This document shows positions 21,865-34,631 of a stretch of DNA of 64,000 nucleotides, in pieces (the first letter of the stretch is position 1; each line of letters opens with the position of its first letter). The translations under genes were made by a program, and so were the position numbers. The notes under the pieces were generated by a model. It was not told the DNA's origin. It did not search any database and saw nothing but the letters and a program-made list of their open reading frames with translations. The stretch covers positions 247,272,510 to 247,336,509 of the forward strand of contig NC_061512.1 in assembly GCF_022539505.1 (NCBI RefSeq), given 5' to 3'. The stretch comes from Lolium rigidum (taxonomy: Eukaryota; Streptophyta; Magnoliopsida; Poales; Poaceae).

Positions 21865-24450
21865 TCATTCAGAGTAGAAGCTGGCTCTGTCTCGGCCAGT
21901 AGCCACCGGCCTGAGCTCGCCGCCATGGAGGAAGCTGGCGTACCACCTCGCAGAGCTCCGGGCATACCTCGTCCGCTGCTCGTCCCCGAAGTCGACGCCG
22001 TAGAGGCCGAAGCGGAACCTGTAGGCGAACAGAATCTCGAAGACGTCGAGGAACGACCACACGAAGTAGCCGCGCACGTCGGAGCCGTTCCTGATGGAAG
22101 ACAGCGCCGCTTCGATGTACACCTGCAGGAAATGCGCCCTGAACTCGTCGTCGTACATGAACTCGCCTGAAGGGTCTGGCTCGTGCCCAACTCCTGGCCA
22201 AGAACACCGTATCAGATGAAGTTATCAAGAAACTAGGCAGCTTGATGGGCGGAGTTGAGATTGGCCTTACCGTTTTCGTAGATGAGAACCGGAGGGTTCC
22301 GGTACTTGGTCCGCAGGTGCTCCAGCATTTTGCTCAGCCCCCATGGAGCCTCACGGCTTCTCAGCTGCTCCCTTGAGCTCTGGAACGGTGCTGCATAATT
22401 ATTGTACAACAGAATGAAGTAGAGCCAGGCAATTGCCCATTCAAGTAGGCACTAGTTTTTCATTCATAACTTTTGCTTAGTTTCTATTGTCATGCTTACG
22501 TGTGACAAATTTGGCGGCCGTGTCACCGTAATAATCTCTGAGCTTGCGTTTCAGCTGGCTCAGGTCCGCCTCAACGAGGATGGCACCGTACTGGTTGATC
22601 CCCACAAAATCGAATGAGCCGCGCACCCTGGTCGACTCATCCGGCGTCAACTCCGGCAGCCTGGACCCGACGTTCCTCCTCATCACAGGTGGATAGTCGC
22701 CATACACCAACGGATGCATAAACCTGTGAATTGTTCCGTATATTGTCACGACCTCAAATGCAAATTCTTACCACCCATCATGTATAATTACTCATTTTGA
22801 ACGGGTGATTCAAAAATTACGTTACCATCCAATTGAGAAGTCATTTGCCCTTGCAGCTGCTTCTCGATCCTCAGGTTTCTCCGTCTCCGACTCGTACCAA
22901 TAGGCCAGCAATGTGAGTCCAATCCGCCCTCTTTGCTCAGCCTGGACAGTATGAAAGAAACAGAGTACCTTGAGATTAAGGGAAAATGACCATGTATTCA
23001 TCCTTATGCATCACTGTACAATGTACTACCAATATATTGTTTTTTCAAGGAATATGTAGCAAAAGATTAACCTGGTATTTGCGTCTGTAGAGGGACACAG
23101 CGGAGGTGTGGGCGAGCAGAAGGTGGTGAGCAACGATGTACGGCTCCGTCGTGGAATTGCCACCGGTGCAGGGGACGGCGTCGAACCCAAACGGGTAGGA
23201 GCACCGTCGCGGCGGGAGGTATCCCTGGTCGTACCCGCCGATGGGCTCGATGTTTGGCTCGTTGACGGTGGTCCAGTGCTGCACCCTGTCGCCGAAGCTG
23301 CTGAAGCACACGTCTGCATACGCCGTGAAATCGTCGCTGCAATGCATTCACCACTCCTAGAATTGATCAGCTGTTCAATGGTCTTGCTTTTATTTCAGAA
23401 ATGACCAACTCTGTAGACTGCAGTGGTGGAAGAGTAGTGAGTAGAAGTACATGATTCTTGGACTGAGCAAGCCATTGTATTCATCTTGAAGAGCTTGAGG
23501 AAGGTCGAAGTGATAGATCGTTGCGTGGGGCTGTATACCTGCCATTTCAGAATCAGGAAGCAGCACTGACAGGCAGACACTGTACATAGAGAACCTAGAT
23601 TGATGGAACAAAAGCAAAGTGCAGTACCATATTTTAAGAGTTCATTGATCAGATTGTTGTAGTACTCCAACCCCTGGGGATTCACAGCTCCTCGCCCATC
23701 TACAGCACAATCAAAAAACTCGTAATAAAGTTTTAACAAAGGCAGTATACTACCCCAAAAAAGGGACATGGAAAAGGAGACATGAATCATGTGTGCAATT
23801 ACCTGGAATAAGCCTTGACCACGCAATTGAGAACCTGTACGCGTCCAGACCCATCTCATGCATTAGTTTCACATCTTCCTGCAATGAATCCACCATAAGT
23901 AGGAGTATGCGTGTACACAAATTGCAGCATCGTCAGAAACATGCCTTGTATTTGTGATACTGGTCCGCAGCCACATCTCCAGTCGCATGGTCGATGGAAT
24001 AGCCTACAGAGCCACAAGAGAAATTGTCAGGAACAGAGCCAACCAGTTCTTAGATTTGCCCATAAGCCATATAGAATGCAAACCGTCGTGCGTGAATGTG
24101 TCCCAGACGCTCGCCTTCTTGCCATCCTCTGCCCACGCGCCTTCAACCTGAATGAACAAAATGAAATTCAGCAGCGCCGTGGTCACTTGTCTGTGTTACT
24201 TACTGTATCTACGAATTTCAACAGCTATTTCAGAGTTCTACGAGTTACTGTATTTACTCTAGACTACAAAGTGTTTCGTGGTTGGTACCTGGTAAGCCGA
24301 TGTGCCGGCGCCGAAGACAAACCCATCCGGAAAGTCCGCCCGGGTAATCCCTGCCGCAGCTGAGACCAGCTCGGATAAGACGGTGGAGGCAAGAATGAGA
24401 GAGACGGCCTGGAGCACACGCCGGAGAGAATCGCCATGGGTGAGCTCCAT
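21865..24450 (-). CDS. Beta-glucosidase, glycoside hydrolase family 1, 524 aa, 11 exons
   Basis: Intact spliced gene. Exons on the minus strand: 24450-24289, 24147-24084, 24003-23945, 23878-23803, 23699-23628, 23538-23451, 23336-23072, 22941-22826, 22723-22500, 22390-22271 and 22193-21865; the lengths add to 1575 nt, 524 codons plus TGA, with every phase consistent. All introns are GT-AG except intron 3, which starts AAG|GCATGT (GC-AG). The protein begins with a hydrophobic leader (residues about 10-33), then [33 protein letters not shown], the acid/base motif TVNEPN (exon 7), the nucleophile motif YENG (spanning exons 10/11) and the C-terminal [11 protein letters not shown]. Length and exon layout fit plant GH1 enzymes, which hydrolyse beta-glucosides of hormones, phenolics or defence compounds; the substrate cannot be told from sequence. 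Secretion or vacuolar targeting is inferred from the leader. It is closely flanked by a LINE downstream. Confidence 0.93.
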
Positions 24451-25409
24451 CGCCGGTGTTCAATAACCGTTTGGTCTCCCTGATTCCGACTGTCAAAAAG
24501 TGGCCCGAAATTACCACGGCAGTGGGACGCCGGCGCTGCTCTGCTTCCGCTGCAGAGAGTCTGCTGCGTGGGAGCTAGAAGTGTCGCCGCAGGTGACTCA
24601 CCGGCGGGCCGACACGTTTCGCTTTCATGTTGACACCTCCGCATCCGAACGTCGTCACTGCAGGCGTCAGCGCGCACGTTCGAAATTCTCCTATCAATAT
24701 CGTGGCTTTTGAAATACCACCCACACCTTCCAGAAGAGGTAGTTGCAATCATTTGCAATGACACCGGTCTCCTAGCTCGACTACTCTGTATTAGATATGC
24801 AGTTCAGGAGATTAGCACTATCCAAAGAGATGGTCTCCGTGTTATATTTATACGGGTAAATAAATGTACAATTTACAGAATTCTAACTTACACAGTTAGA
24901 ATACAAAAGCTACAATTACCTTGTTCAATATCCTCTCTCAATCTTAACCAGGTTCTAAAATGTTAAGAAGGTTAAGATTGTGTACCATTTCAGAATTTGA
25001 GGCTAGAAATAGAGGGGAAACATATGTTTGCATTGCATTCATGTATAAAAAATCTGAAGGATTTTCGTGTTTTTGATAAAATTTATCAAAGTAATTGAAG
25101 TTTCACTTAAGTTGATGAAATTGAAGTATATCATCAAGTTCAGCGTTATAAACTTCTTTATAATCTTAATTAAAACCTTGTTTTATGTAAAGGTGCTTTG
25201 ATCTAGGAATTAGATAAAATGGAACTACAACCAATCCAACAACACATTATTAGAGGATCAAATATCAAATCTTCCAAAAATCATAATATGATATACTTCG
25301 CAAGAAACCATTGCTACAAATTAAGATTAAAACAAATAAAAAGACATCGAATAACCAAAACCTCATCCATATGTTTTCCATGTCTTCTATTCAACATATA
25401 TTCTTGCCA
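24451..25409. other. Upstream region of the GH1 gene; nothing else recognised
   Basis: The first 250 bp are GC-balanced and probably hold the promoter of the minus-strand gene, but I see no clear TATA box. The rest is AT-rich with no coding potential or terminal repeats that I can support. Confidence 0.4.
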
Positions 25410-25421
25410 TGATACTCATGG

Positions 25422-25796
25422 ACCGGTACTTTTGGAACCTGGGTACGCACGCACCTAGTTATGAAAAAATTAAAATAATACTATTTAAAAATTTCAGAAA
25501 AAATAAAATAATGCACGCATGTATAATTATATTGATACTTACTTGTGTAAGTTTTCACAAAATAATACGATTGTATATGACCTACAAAAAAATAAAAAAT
25601 GGAAATTCATATTTCTATGAACAATACAAATCCAAACATTATAGTTTAGTCATTTTCGTGTAGGCCATATACAATCGTAGTTTTTGGTGAAAACTTACAC
25701 AACGCCGTTTTTTCATTTTTAAAACTTCAAATAGCATTTTTTCATTTTCTTTAAGAAATTGGATACGCGCGCACCGAGGTCCGTTTGCACTTTTAG
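25422..25796. mobile_element. Probable MITE-like inverted-repeat element, about 375 bp
   Basis: Flanked by the direct repeat TGATACTCATGG (25410-25421 and 25797-25808). The ends are imperfect inverted repeats (GGAACCTGGGTACGCACGCAC against the reverse of GTATCC... ACCGAGGTCCG), and an inner inverted pair GTGTAAGTTTTCAC.../...GTGAAAACTTACAC plus ACGATTGTATATG/CATATACAATCGT makes the whole a long hairpin. A 9-12 bp duplication would fit a Mutator-like origin. No ORF. Confidence 0.6.
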
Positions 25797-26059
25797 TGAT
25801 ACTCATGGCATTTCTTCAATTAAATTCTTGAACTTATAAGTTATATTATCAAACAAAATTTCTAGTGTGAGCCCGCATACAACCTCGTCCCCGTGTTAGC
25901 AAGTGCTGGGCAATGGCTAGGTTTTTTAATCCTTTTCTTTCTAGATTTGATTGTAAAAAATGAAATATATTTTCAACCGAGATCCCAAATCGTAATCCGT
26001 TTTCATGATTGTATTAGTCGTGTCGAGATCTTCAAAACTACATCTCATGTTTATAGGTT

Positions 26060-26294
26060 TTGACGAACTTTTTTAGAAACTGCCTTTGGTGGCTAGGTTG
26101 CACTGCCTTCGATGACGATGCACGACGTGTTGTCTTGGTAGTGTGCAACCCGTGAAATGCATTTTTTCTATTGTGTTGCACTGACCTATGGTAGTAGTGC
26201 ACGGCGTGGTGCGCTGGTAGCTAACATGAACTGCCTTTTTTTAGTGTTTTGCACTGCCCTACGGTCCTAGTGCACGACGCGGTGTTCTGGTACC
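26060..26294 (+). repeat. Degenerate ~80-bp tandem repeat (left part)
   Basis: Three imperfect units each containing TTGCACTGCC(T/C)..., TAGTGCACG(A/G)CG and GTG..CTGGTA. The array continues to the right of element D (48301 to about 48560), so D was inserted in it. Confidence 0.55.
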
Positions 26295-26299
26295 GTACT

Positions 26300-26780
26300 T
26301 GTCGAGGCGGTTCCTCGGCAATGCCCACCATGAGGGGCTTGGGTTTTAGAGAAAGGCGACGACGGAAGTTCCGGGAGCGAGGCGGTACACGACGTACCCA
26401 GGTTCACGCCCCCACGGTGGAGGGTCGCTACGTCCTGCTAGCAATCCACTATATGAATATATGTATACAGGGGGCCGCCATAGGCGGAGTTGTTGGATCT
26501 AGTCTAGTTCTAATCCGCGGGTTGCGGTGTCTAGGCGTGTTGCCTCTAAAATTATGTTTCTGATTATGCGTGTCCCAAGGGGTGCCCCTGCCTGGCTTTA
26601 TATATCAGCCAAGATAGGGTTTACAAGAGTCCTAGTACGATTCATATTGGAGTCTTCTTTCCTTGTAGTCCAAGTTGAGGCGCGTGCAGGTCCAGCTTGT
26701 TGAGTCCTTGTGTTGGTCCAGCTTCATAGTTTGCACCGGGTATGGCAATGTCGAGTACCCGAAGGGTTATGCCCACGTCA
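26300..26780 (-). repeat. 3' LTR of element D (481 bp)
   Basis: Plus-strand reading TGTCGAGGCGG...GCCCACGTCA; matches 47823-48300 and, in reverse, the LTR of A. Confidence 0.93.
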
Positions 26781-27229
26781 GTAGCCCCCGAGTGTCTGGC
26801 CGAAGTGAAGCTTCGGGCAGAGACTAAAGTTGTCTTTGCCGAATGTATTGATCATCTGTTGAATCCTGTGCTTGATGTAGAGTCGAAGTTGCTTTCTGTC
26901 GGGTGCGCGAAGCGCTCCCGATGGGAGTAGCCCCCGAGTCTATGGGCGGGTGCTTGCAGCCTCGCATAGACTCAAGTTGTACTACTCGAAGATCTTGATT
27001 GTTGATGCCGATGTCTTCAACTTTATTTTTCTTTGTTGACGAGGTTGCCGTATTTTTTTATCGGGTGCGCGGCAAGCGCTCCCGATGGGAGTAGCCCCCG
27101 GGCCTGTAGATAAATATGAAATAGTTATGTACAGGGTGTAAAAAATGCTAAGTCAAATACCGTACATGTCCTCGCGTTCCGAGAACATGATGCCGATAAC
27201 TCTGATGATTTCACTGATAGAGGAGTTGA

Positions 27230-27530
27230 CGATTTGGATGATATCCCAGAGGAGCCGATGATTGAGATGATGGCCCTGAGGGGAGCCGATGATTCGGATG
27301 ATACCCAGGAGGAGCCGATGATTTGGATGATATCCCAGAGGAGCCGATAATTGAGATGATGGCCCTGAGGGGAGTCGATGATTGAGATGATGGCCCTGAG
27401 GGGAGCCGATGATTGAGATGATGGCCCTCGGGGGAGCCGATGATTGAGACGATGGCCCTGAGGGGAGCCGATGATTGAGACGATGGCCCTGAGGGGAGCC
27501 AATGATTCGGATGATGGCCCTGAGGAGCCG
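27230..27530 (-). repeat. About 31-bp repeat array in element D
   Basis: About nine units such as GATGATGGCCCTGAGGGGAG; counterpart of 2670-2840 in A, but expanded. Confidence 0.8.
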
Positions 27531-27746
27531 ATAATTTTATCGGGTGCGCGTCCAGCGCTCCCGATGGAAGTAGCCCCAGAGTTTGGGCACTGATGCTTGC
27601 AACCGTGAATAAACTCAAGTCGAAATAGGTATTTTGGCTACTCATCCAAGTGTTTGGATTGTGTAGTCGAGACCTTTCGTTCGGTAGATACATGTATATG
27701 TACTTTTACCATGTTAATGCCGTTGGCAAGTTTTGAAGGAGCAAAT

Positions 27747-29344
27747 TGATACGCGTAGATGCACACGTCCGTTGGGAACCCCAAGTGGAAGGTATGATGC
27801 GTATAGAAGCAAGTTTCCCTCAGTATGAAACCAAGGTTTAATCGAACCAGTAGGAGCCAAGAAGCACGTTGAAGGTTGATGGTGGCGAAATGTGATGCGG
27901 CGCAACAACAGGGATTCCGGCGCCAACGTGGAATCTGCACAACAAAACCAAAGTACTTTGCCCCAACGAAACAGGTGAGGTTGTCAATCTCACCGGCTTG
28001 CTGTAACAAAGGATTAAACGTATCGAGTGGAAGATGATTGTTTGCAAGAAAACAGTAGAAACACAATTGCGGTAGATTGTATGCTATGTAAAGAATAGGA
28101 CCGGGGTCCACAGTTCACTAGAGGTGTCTCTCTCATAAGATAAAAGCATGTTGGGTGAACAAATTACAGTCGGGCAATTGACAAATTAGAGAAAGGCATA
28201 ACAATGCATATACATGATATGATAAATATAGTGAGATTTAATCCGGGCATTACGACAAAGTACATAGACCGCCATCCAACTGCATCTATGCCTAAAAAGT
28301 CCACCTTCGAGGTTATCATCCGAACCCCATTCGGTATTAAGTTGCTAAGCAACGAGACAATTGCATTAAGTATGGTGCGTAATGTAATCGACAACTACAT
28401 CCTTAGACATAGAATCAATGTTTTATCCCTAGTGGCAACAGCACATCACAACCTTAGAACTTTCCGTCACTGTCCCAGGTGTCAATGAAGGCATGAACCC
28501 ACTATCGAGCATAAGTACTCCCTCTTGGAGTTAAGAGTACAAACTTGGCCAGAGCCTCTACTAATAACGGAGAGCATGCAAGATCATAAACAACACATAA
28601 ACAATAGATTGATAATCACCATAACATAGTATTCTCTATCCATCGGATCCCGACAAACACAACATATAGAATTACATATAGATGATCTTGATCATGTTAG
28701 GCAGCTCACAAGATCCAACAATGAAGCACATGAGGAGAAGACGACCATCTAGCTACTGCTATGGACCCATGGTCCAGGGGTGAACTACTCACTCATCACT
28801 CCGGAGGCGATCATGGCGATGAAGAGTCCTCCGGGAGATGAATCCCCTCTCCGGCAGGGTGCCGGAGGCGATCTCCTGAATCCCCCGAGATGGGATTCGC
28901 GGCGGCGGCGTCTCTGGAAGGTTTTCCGTATCGTGGCTCTCGGTACTGGGGGTTTCGCGACGGAGGCTTTAAGTAGGCGGAAGGGTAGGTCAGGAGGCGG
29001 CGCGAGGGGCCCACACCACAGGCCGGCGCGGCCAGGGCCTGGGCCGCGCCGCCCTATGGTGTCGGCGCCTCGTGGCCCCACTTCCTTCCCTCTTCGGTCT
29101 TCTGGAAGCTCCGTGCAAAAATAGGACCCTGGGCGAAGATTTCGTCCAATTCCGAGAATATTTCCTTACTTGGATTTCGAAACCAAAAACAGCAGAAAAC
29201 AAAGAATCGGCTCTTCGGCATCTTGTTAATAGGTTAGTTCCAAAAAATGCGTAAATACGACATATAATGTGCATAAAACATGTAGGTATCATCAATAAAG
29301 TAGCATGGAACATAAGAAATTATCGATACGTTGGAGACGTATCA
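27747..29344 (-). repeat. 3' LTR of element F (1598 bp)
   Basis: Plus-strand reading TGATACGCGTAGATGC ... GGAGACGTATCA. Directly followed (29345-29360) by the reverse of CTAAGCTTGGGGATGC, the polypurine tract. Confidence 0.92.
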
Positions 29345-30940
29345 GCATCCCCAAGCTTAGTTCTGCTCGTCCCGAGCAGGTAAAACGATAACAAAGATAA
29401 TTTCTGAAGTGACATGCCATCATAATCTTGATCATACTATTTGTAAACATATGTAATGAATGCAGCGATCAAAACAAAGGTAATGACATGAGTAAACAAG
29501 TGAATCATATGACAAAGACGTTTCATGAATAGTACTTCAAGACAAGCATCAATAAGTCTTGCATAAGAGTTAACTCATAAATTAAGCAATAAATCAAAGT
29601 AAAGGTGTTGAAGCAACACAAGGGAAGATTAAGTTTCAGCGGTTGCTTTCAACTTATAACATGTATATCTCATGGATATTGTCAACATAAAGTAATATAA
29701 CAAGTGCAATATGCAAGTATGTAGGAATCAATGCATAGTTCACACAAGTGTTTGCTTCTTAAGGTGGAGAGAGATAGGTAAACTGACTCAACAGTAAAAG
29801 TAAAAGAATGGTCCTTCGAAGAGGAAAGCATCGATTGCTGTATTTATGCTAGAGCTTTTATTTTGAAAACATGAAACAATTTTGTCAACGGTAGTAATAA
29901 AGCATATGAGTTATGTAAATTATATCTTACAAGTTGCAAGCCTCATGCATAGTGTACTAATAGTGCCCGCACCTCGTCCTACTTAGCTTGGACTACCGGA
30001 TCTTTGCATGCCATGTTTCAACCAAGTGTCACAAAGGGGTACCTCCATGCCGTCTGTACAAAGGTCTAAGGAGAATGCTCGCATTTTGGATTTCTCGCTT
30101 TTGATTATTCCCAACTTAGACATCCATACCGGGACAACATGGACAACAGATAATGGACTCCTCTTAAATGCATAAGCATGTAGCAACAATTATTATTCTC
30201 ATATGAGATTAAGGATATATGTCCAAAACTGAAACTTCAACCATGATTCATGGCTTTAGTTAGCGGCCCAATGTTCTTCTCTAACAATTTTGCATGCTCC
30301 AACCACTAAGGTGATAGATCCTTCGGACAAGACGGACATGCATAGCAACTCACATGATATTCAACAATAGTTGATGGCGTTCCCCGAAGCATGGTTATCG
30401 CACAACGAGCAACTTAATAAAAGATAAAGTGCATAAGTACATATTCAATACTACGATAGTTTTTAAGGCTATTTTGTCCCATGAGCTATATATTGCAAAG
30501 GTGAATGATGGAATTTTAAAGGTAGCACTCAAGCAATTTACTTTGGAATGGCGGAGAAATACCATGTAGTAGGTAGGTATGGTGGACACAAATGGCATAG
30601 TAGTTGGCTCAAGGATTTTGGATGCATGAGAAGTATTCCCTCTCGATACAAGGTTTAGGCTAGCAAGGTTATTTGAAGCAAACTCAAGGATGAACAGGTG
30701 CAGCAAAACTCACATAAAAAACATATTGTAAACATTATAAGACTCTACACCGTCTTCCTTGTTGTTCAAAACTCAATACTAGATATTATCTAGACCTTAG
30801 AGAGACCAAATATGCAAATCAAATTTAGCAAGCTCTATGTATTTCTTCATTAATGGGTGCAAAGCATATGATGCAAGAGCTTAAACATGAGCACAACAAT
30901 TGCCAAGTATCACATTATCCAAGACATTTTAGAATTACTA

Positions 30941-31264
30941 AAAAAAAATGAATTAGTGCTAGGAGGAACTAGACACTAAATGATATAGTAGAAGCGGGAC
31001 CTCGGCGTGAGAATTCCAGAAATTCGCCCCTGACAGGATTCGAACTCTGGTCGTTCGGATGCGCCACTGCGACCCCAACCACTGGGCTATGCCCACGTCC
31101 TCAAAAAAAATGAATTAGTGCTAGGAGGAACTAGACACTAAATGATATAGTAGAAGCGGGACCTCGGCGTGAGAATTCCAGAAATTCGCTCCTGACAGGA
31201 TTCGAACTCTGGTCGTTGGGATGCGCCACTGCGACCCCAACCACTGGGCTATGCCCACGTCCTC
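30941..31264 (-). mobile_element. Tandem dimer of a tRNA-derived SINE, 2 x 162 bp
   Basis: Two nearly identical 162-bp units, 31264-31103 and 31102-30941 on the minus strand. Each starts GAGGACGTGGGCATAG, has an A box (TAGCCCAGTGG) and B box (AGTTCGAATCC) of a pol III promoter, and ends in a run of eight Ts. The whole is flanked by the 18-bp duplication GACATTTTAGAATTACTA (30923-30940 and 31265-31282). Element G has the empty site at about 39570-39600. The oligo-T end recalls the grass Au SINE; the family is not verified. Confidence 0.88.
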
Positions 31265-32259
31265 GACATTTTAGAATTACTACATGTAGCATTTTCCAAT
31301 TCCAACCATATAACAATTTAACGAAGAAGAAACTTCGCCTTGAACATTATGAGTAAAGCCTAAGGACATATTTGTCCATATGCAACAGCGGAGCGTGTCT
31401 CTCTCCCACAAAGTGAATGCTAGGATCCATTTTATTCAAACAAAAACAAAAACAAGAACAAACCGACGCTCCAAGTAAAGAACACAAGATGTGATTGAAT
31501 AAAAATATAGTTTCGGGGGAGGAACCCGATGATGTTGTCGATGAAGAAGGGGATGCCTTGGGCATCCCCAAGCTTAGACGCTTGAGTCTTCTTAAAATAT
31601 GCAGGGGTGAACCACGGGGCATCCCCAAGCTTAGAGCTTTCACTCCTCTTGATCATAGTATATCATACTCCTCTCTTGACCCTTGAAAACTTCCTTCACA
31701 CCAAACTTCAAGCAAACTCATTAGAGGGTTAGTGCACAATTAATAATTCACACATTCAGAGGTGGCACAATCATTCTTTACACTTCTGGACATTGCATAA
31801 AGCTACTGGACATTAATGGATCAAAGAAATATATCCAACATAGCAAAAGAGGCAATGCGAAATAAAAGGCAGAATCTGTCAAAAACAGAACAGTCCGTAA
31901 AGACGAATTTAAAGATGGCACCAGACTTGCTCAAATGGAAAAACTCAAAACTAATGAAAGTTGCGTACATATCTGAGGATCACGCTCGTAAATTGGCAGA
32001 TTTTTTCGAATTTTCTACAGAGGCCTGTGCCCAGATTCGTGACAGACAGCAATGCTGTTTCTGCGCAGCGATCCCAAATATAACATCAACTTTGACATAG
32101 AAACTTTACTTGGCACAAAAACATGATAAGGAGAGGTTGCTAAAGTAGTAAACAACTTCCAAGACTCAAATATAAAACAAAGTACTGTAGTAAAAACATG
32201 GGTTGTCTCCCATAAGCGATTTTCTTTAACGCCTCTCAGCTAGGCGCAGAAAGTGCAAA

Positions 32260-34377
32260 TCAAGTAACATCGAGAGTAGAAGCATCAACATCATAACTTG
32301 TTCTAATAATAGAATCAAAAGGCAACTTCATTCTATTTCTAGGTAAGTTTTCCATACCTTTCTTGAGAGGAAATTGATATTTTATATTACCTTCCCTCAT
32401 ATCAATAACAGCACCAACGGTTCGAAGAAAAGGTCTTCCCAACACAATAGGACAAGATGCATTGCATTCGATATCCAAGACAACAAAATCAACGGGGACA
32501 AGGTTATTGTTAACCGTAATGCGCACATTATCAATCCTCCCCAAAGGTTTCTTTTTAACATTATCGGCAAGATTAACATCCAAATAACAATTCTTCAATG
32601 GTGGCAAGTCAAGCATATCATAAATCTTTTTAGGCATAACAGAAATACTTGCACCAAGATCACATAAAGCATTACATTCAAAGTCATTGAATTTCATTTT
32701 AATGATGGGCTCCCAACCATCTTCTAACTTTCTAGGAATAGAAGTTTCAAGTTTTAGTTTCTCTTCTCTAGCTTTTATGAGAGCATTTGTAATATGCTTT
32801 GTAAAGGCTAAATTTATAGCACTAGCATTAGGACTTTTAGCAAGTTTTTGTAAGAACTTTATAACTTCAGAGATGTGGCAATCATCAAAATCTAAATCAT
32901 TATGAGCTACAGAAATGGGATCATTGTTCCCAAGGTTGGAAAAAATTTCAGCAGTTTTATCACAAGCAGTTTCAGCAGTTTTAGCAATTTCAGGCAGTTT
33001 TGTACGCTTTGCACTAGGAGTAGAAACATTGCCAACACCAATTATTTTACCATTAATAGTAGGAGGTGCAGCAACATGTGAAGAATTAGCATTACTAGTG
33101 GTAGTAATAGTCCAAACTTTAGCTACATTATTCTCCTTGGCTAGTTTTTCATTTTCTTCTCTATCCCACCTAGCACGCAGTTCAGCCATTTATCTTATAT
33201 TCTCATTAATTCTAACTTGGATGGAATTTGCTGTAGTAGTAATCTTATTATCAATATCATTATTAGGCATAACTTTCAATTTTAAAAGATTAACATCAGA
33301 GGCAAGTCTATCAATTCTAGAAGCAATAGTATCAATTTTATCAAGCTTTTCCTCAACAGATTTGTTAAAAGCAGTTTGTGTACTAATAAATTCTTTAAGC
33401 ATAGCTTCAAGACCAGGGGGTACATTCCTATTATTGTTGTAAGAATTCCCATAAGAATTACCATAACCATTACCATTAGCAGAAGGATATGGCCTATAGT
33501 TATTACCAGAGTTGTTCCTATAAGCATTGTTGTTGAAATTATTGCTTTTAATGAAATTCACATCAACATTTTCTTCTTGAGCAACCAATGAAGCTAAAGG
33601 AACATTATTTGGATCTGCATTAGATCTACCATTCACAAGCATAGACATAATCACATCAATCTTATCATTCAAGGAAGAGGTTTCTTCAACAGAATTTACC
33701 TTCTTACCTTGTGGAGCTCTTTCCGTGTGCCATTCAGAGTAATTTATCATCATATCATCAAGAAGTTTTGTAGCCGCCCCCAATGTGATGGACATAAAGG
33801 TACCTCCAGCAGCTGAATCCAATAAATTCCGCGAAGAAAAATTTAGTCCTGCATAGAAGGTTTGGATGATCATCCAAGTAGTCGGTCCATGGGTTGGGCA
33901 ATTCTTTACCAAAGTTTTCATTCTCTCCCATGCTTGAGCAACATGTTCAGTATCTAATTGCTTAAAATTCATTATGCTACTTCTCAAAGATATAATTTTA
34001 GCGGGAGGATAATATCTACCAATAAAAGCATCCTTGCATTTAGTCCATGAATCAATACTATTCTTAGGCAAAGATAGCAACCAATCTTTAGCTCTTCCTC
34101 TTAATGAGAAAGGAAACACTTTCAATTTAATAATATCACCATCTACATCCTTATACTTTTGCATTTCACAAAGTTCAACAAAATTATTAAGATGGGTAGC
34201 AGCATCATCGGAACTAACACCGGAAAATTGATCTCTCATAACCAAGTTCGAGTAAAGCGAGGTTTAATTTCAAAGAATTCTCGCTGTAGTAGCAGGTGGA
34301 GCAATAGGTGTGCATAGGAAATCATTATTATTTGCATTTGTGAAGTCACACAACTTAGTATTTTCAGGGGTATTCAT
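32260..34377 (-). pseudogene. Element F gag-aspartic protease gene, broken
   Basis: The gag start is at ATG 34377 (MNTPENTKLCDFTNANNN); the frame is lost between about 34300 and 34246 and resumes as a long gag frame (34245-33193) with the retrotransposon gag block (SLRGRAKDWLLSLP, AWERMKTLVKNCPTHG) and an Asn/Tyr-rich region. A single in-frame TAA at 33192-33190 separates it from a second frame (33189-32260) with the retropepsin-like motif CDLGASISVMP and ILGRP-type LGRPFLRTVGAVIDM. The DLGA active-site form is usual for Athila-related plant elements. It would have made capsid and protease; no pol follows. Disabled by the frame loss and stop. Confidence 0.85.
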
Positions 34378-34631
34378 TTTAGCAACGGTAAATAAAACAA
34401 ACTAGATAAAGTAAATGCAAGTAACTAATTTTTTTGTGTTTTTGATATAGAGAACAAGACAGTAAATAAAGTAAAGCTAGCAACTAATTTTTTTTGTGTT
34501 TTGTTTAGGTGCAGAAAACAAAGTAGTAAATAAAATAAAGCAAGACAAAAACAAAGTAAAGAGATTGAGAAGTGGAGACTCCCCTTGCAGCGTGTCTTGA
34601 TCTTCCCGGCAACGGCGCCAGAAATTTAGCT

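Noticed and set aside
21865..22228. Alternative minus-strand ORFs over the last GH1 exon
   Set aside because: Only the frame with [10 protein letters not shown] continues the GH1 protein; the others are shadows.
26742..26930. Small ORFs across LTR/interior borders of A and D
   Set aside because: The same 62-aa frame occurs in both copies because it spans the LTR end and the polypurine tract; no sign of coding selection.
30941..31264. tRNA gene
   Set aside because: A and B boxes are present, but the fold of a mature tRNA is not complete, and the unit has a SINE body, T tail and target duplication.
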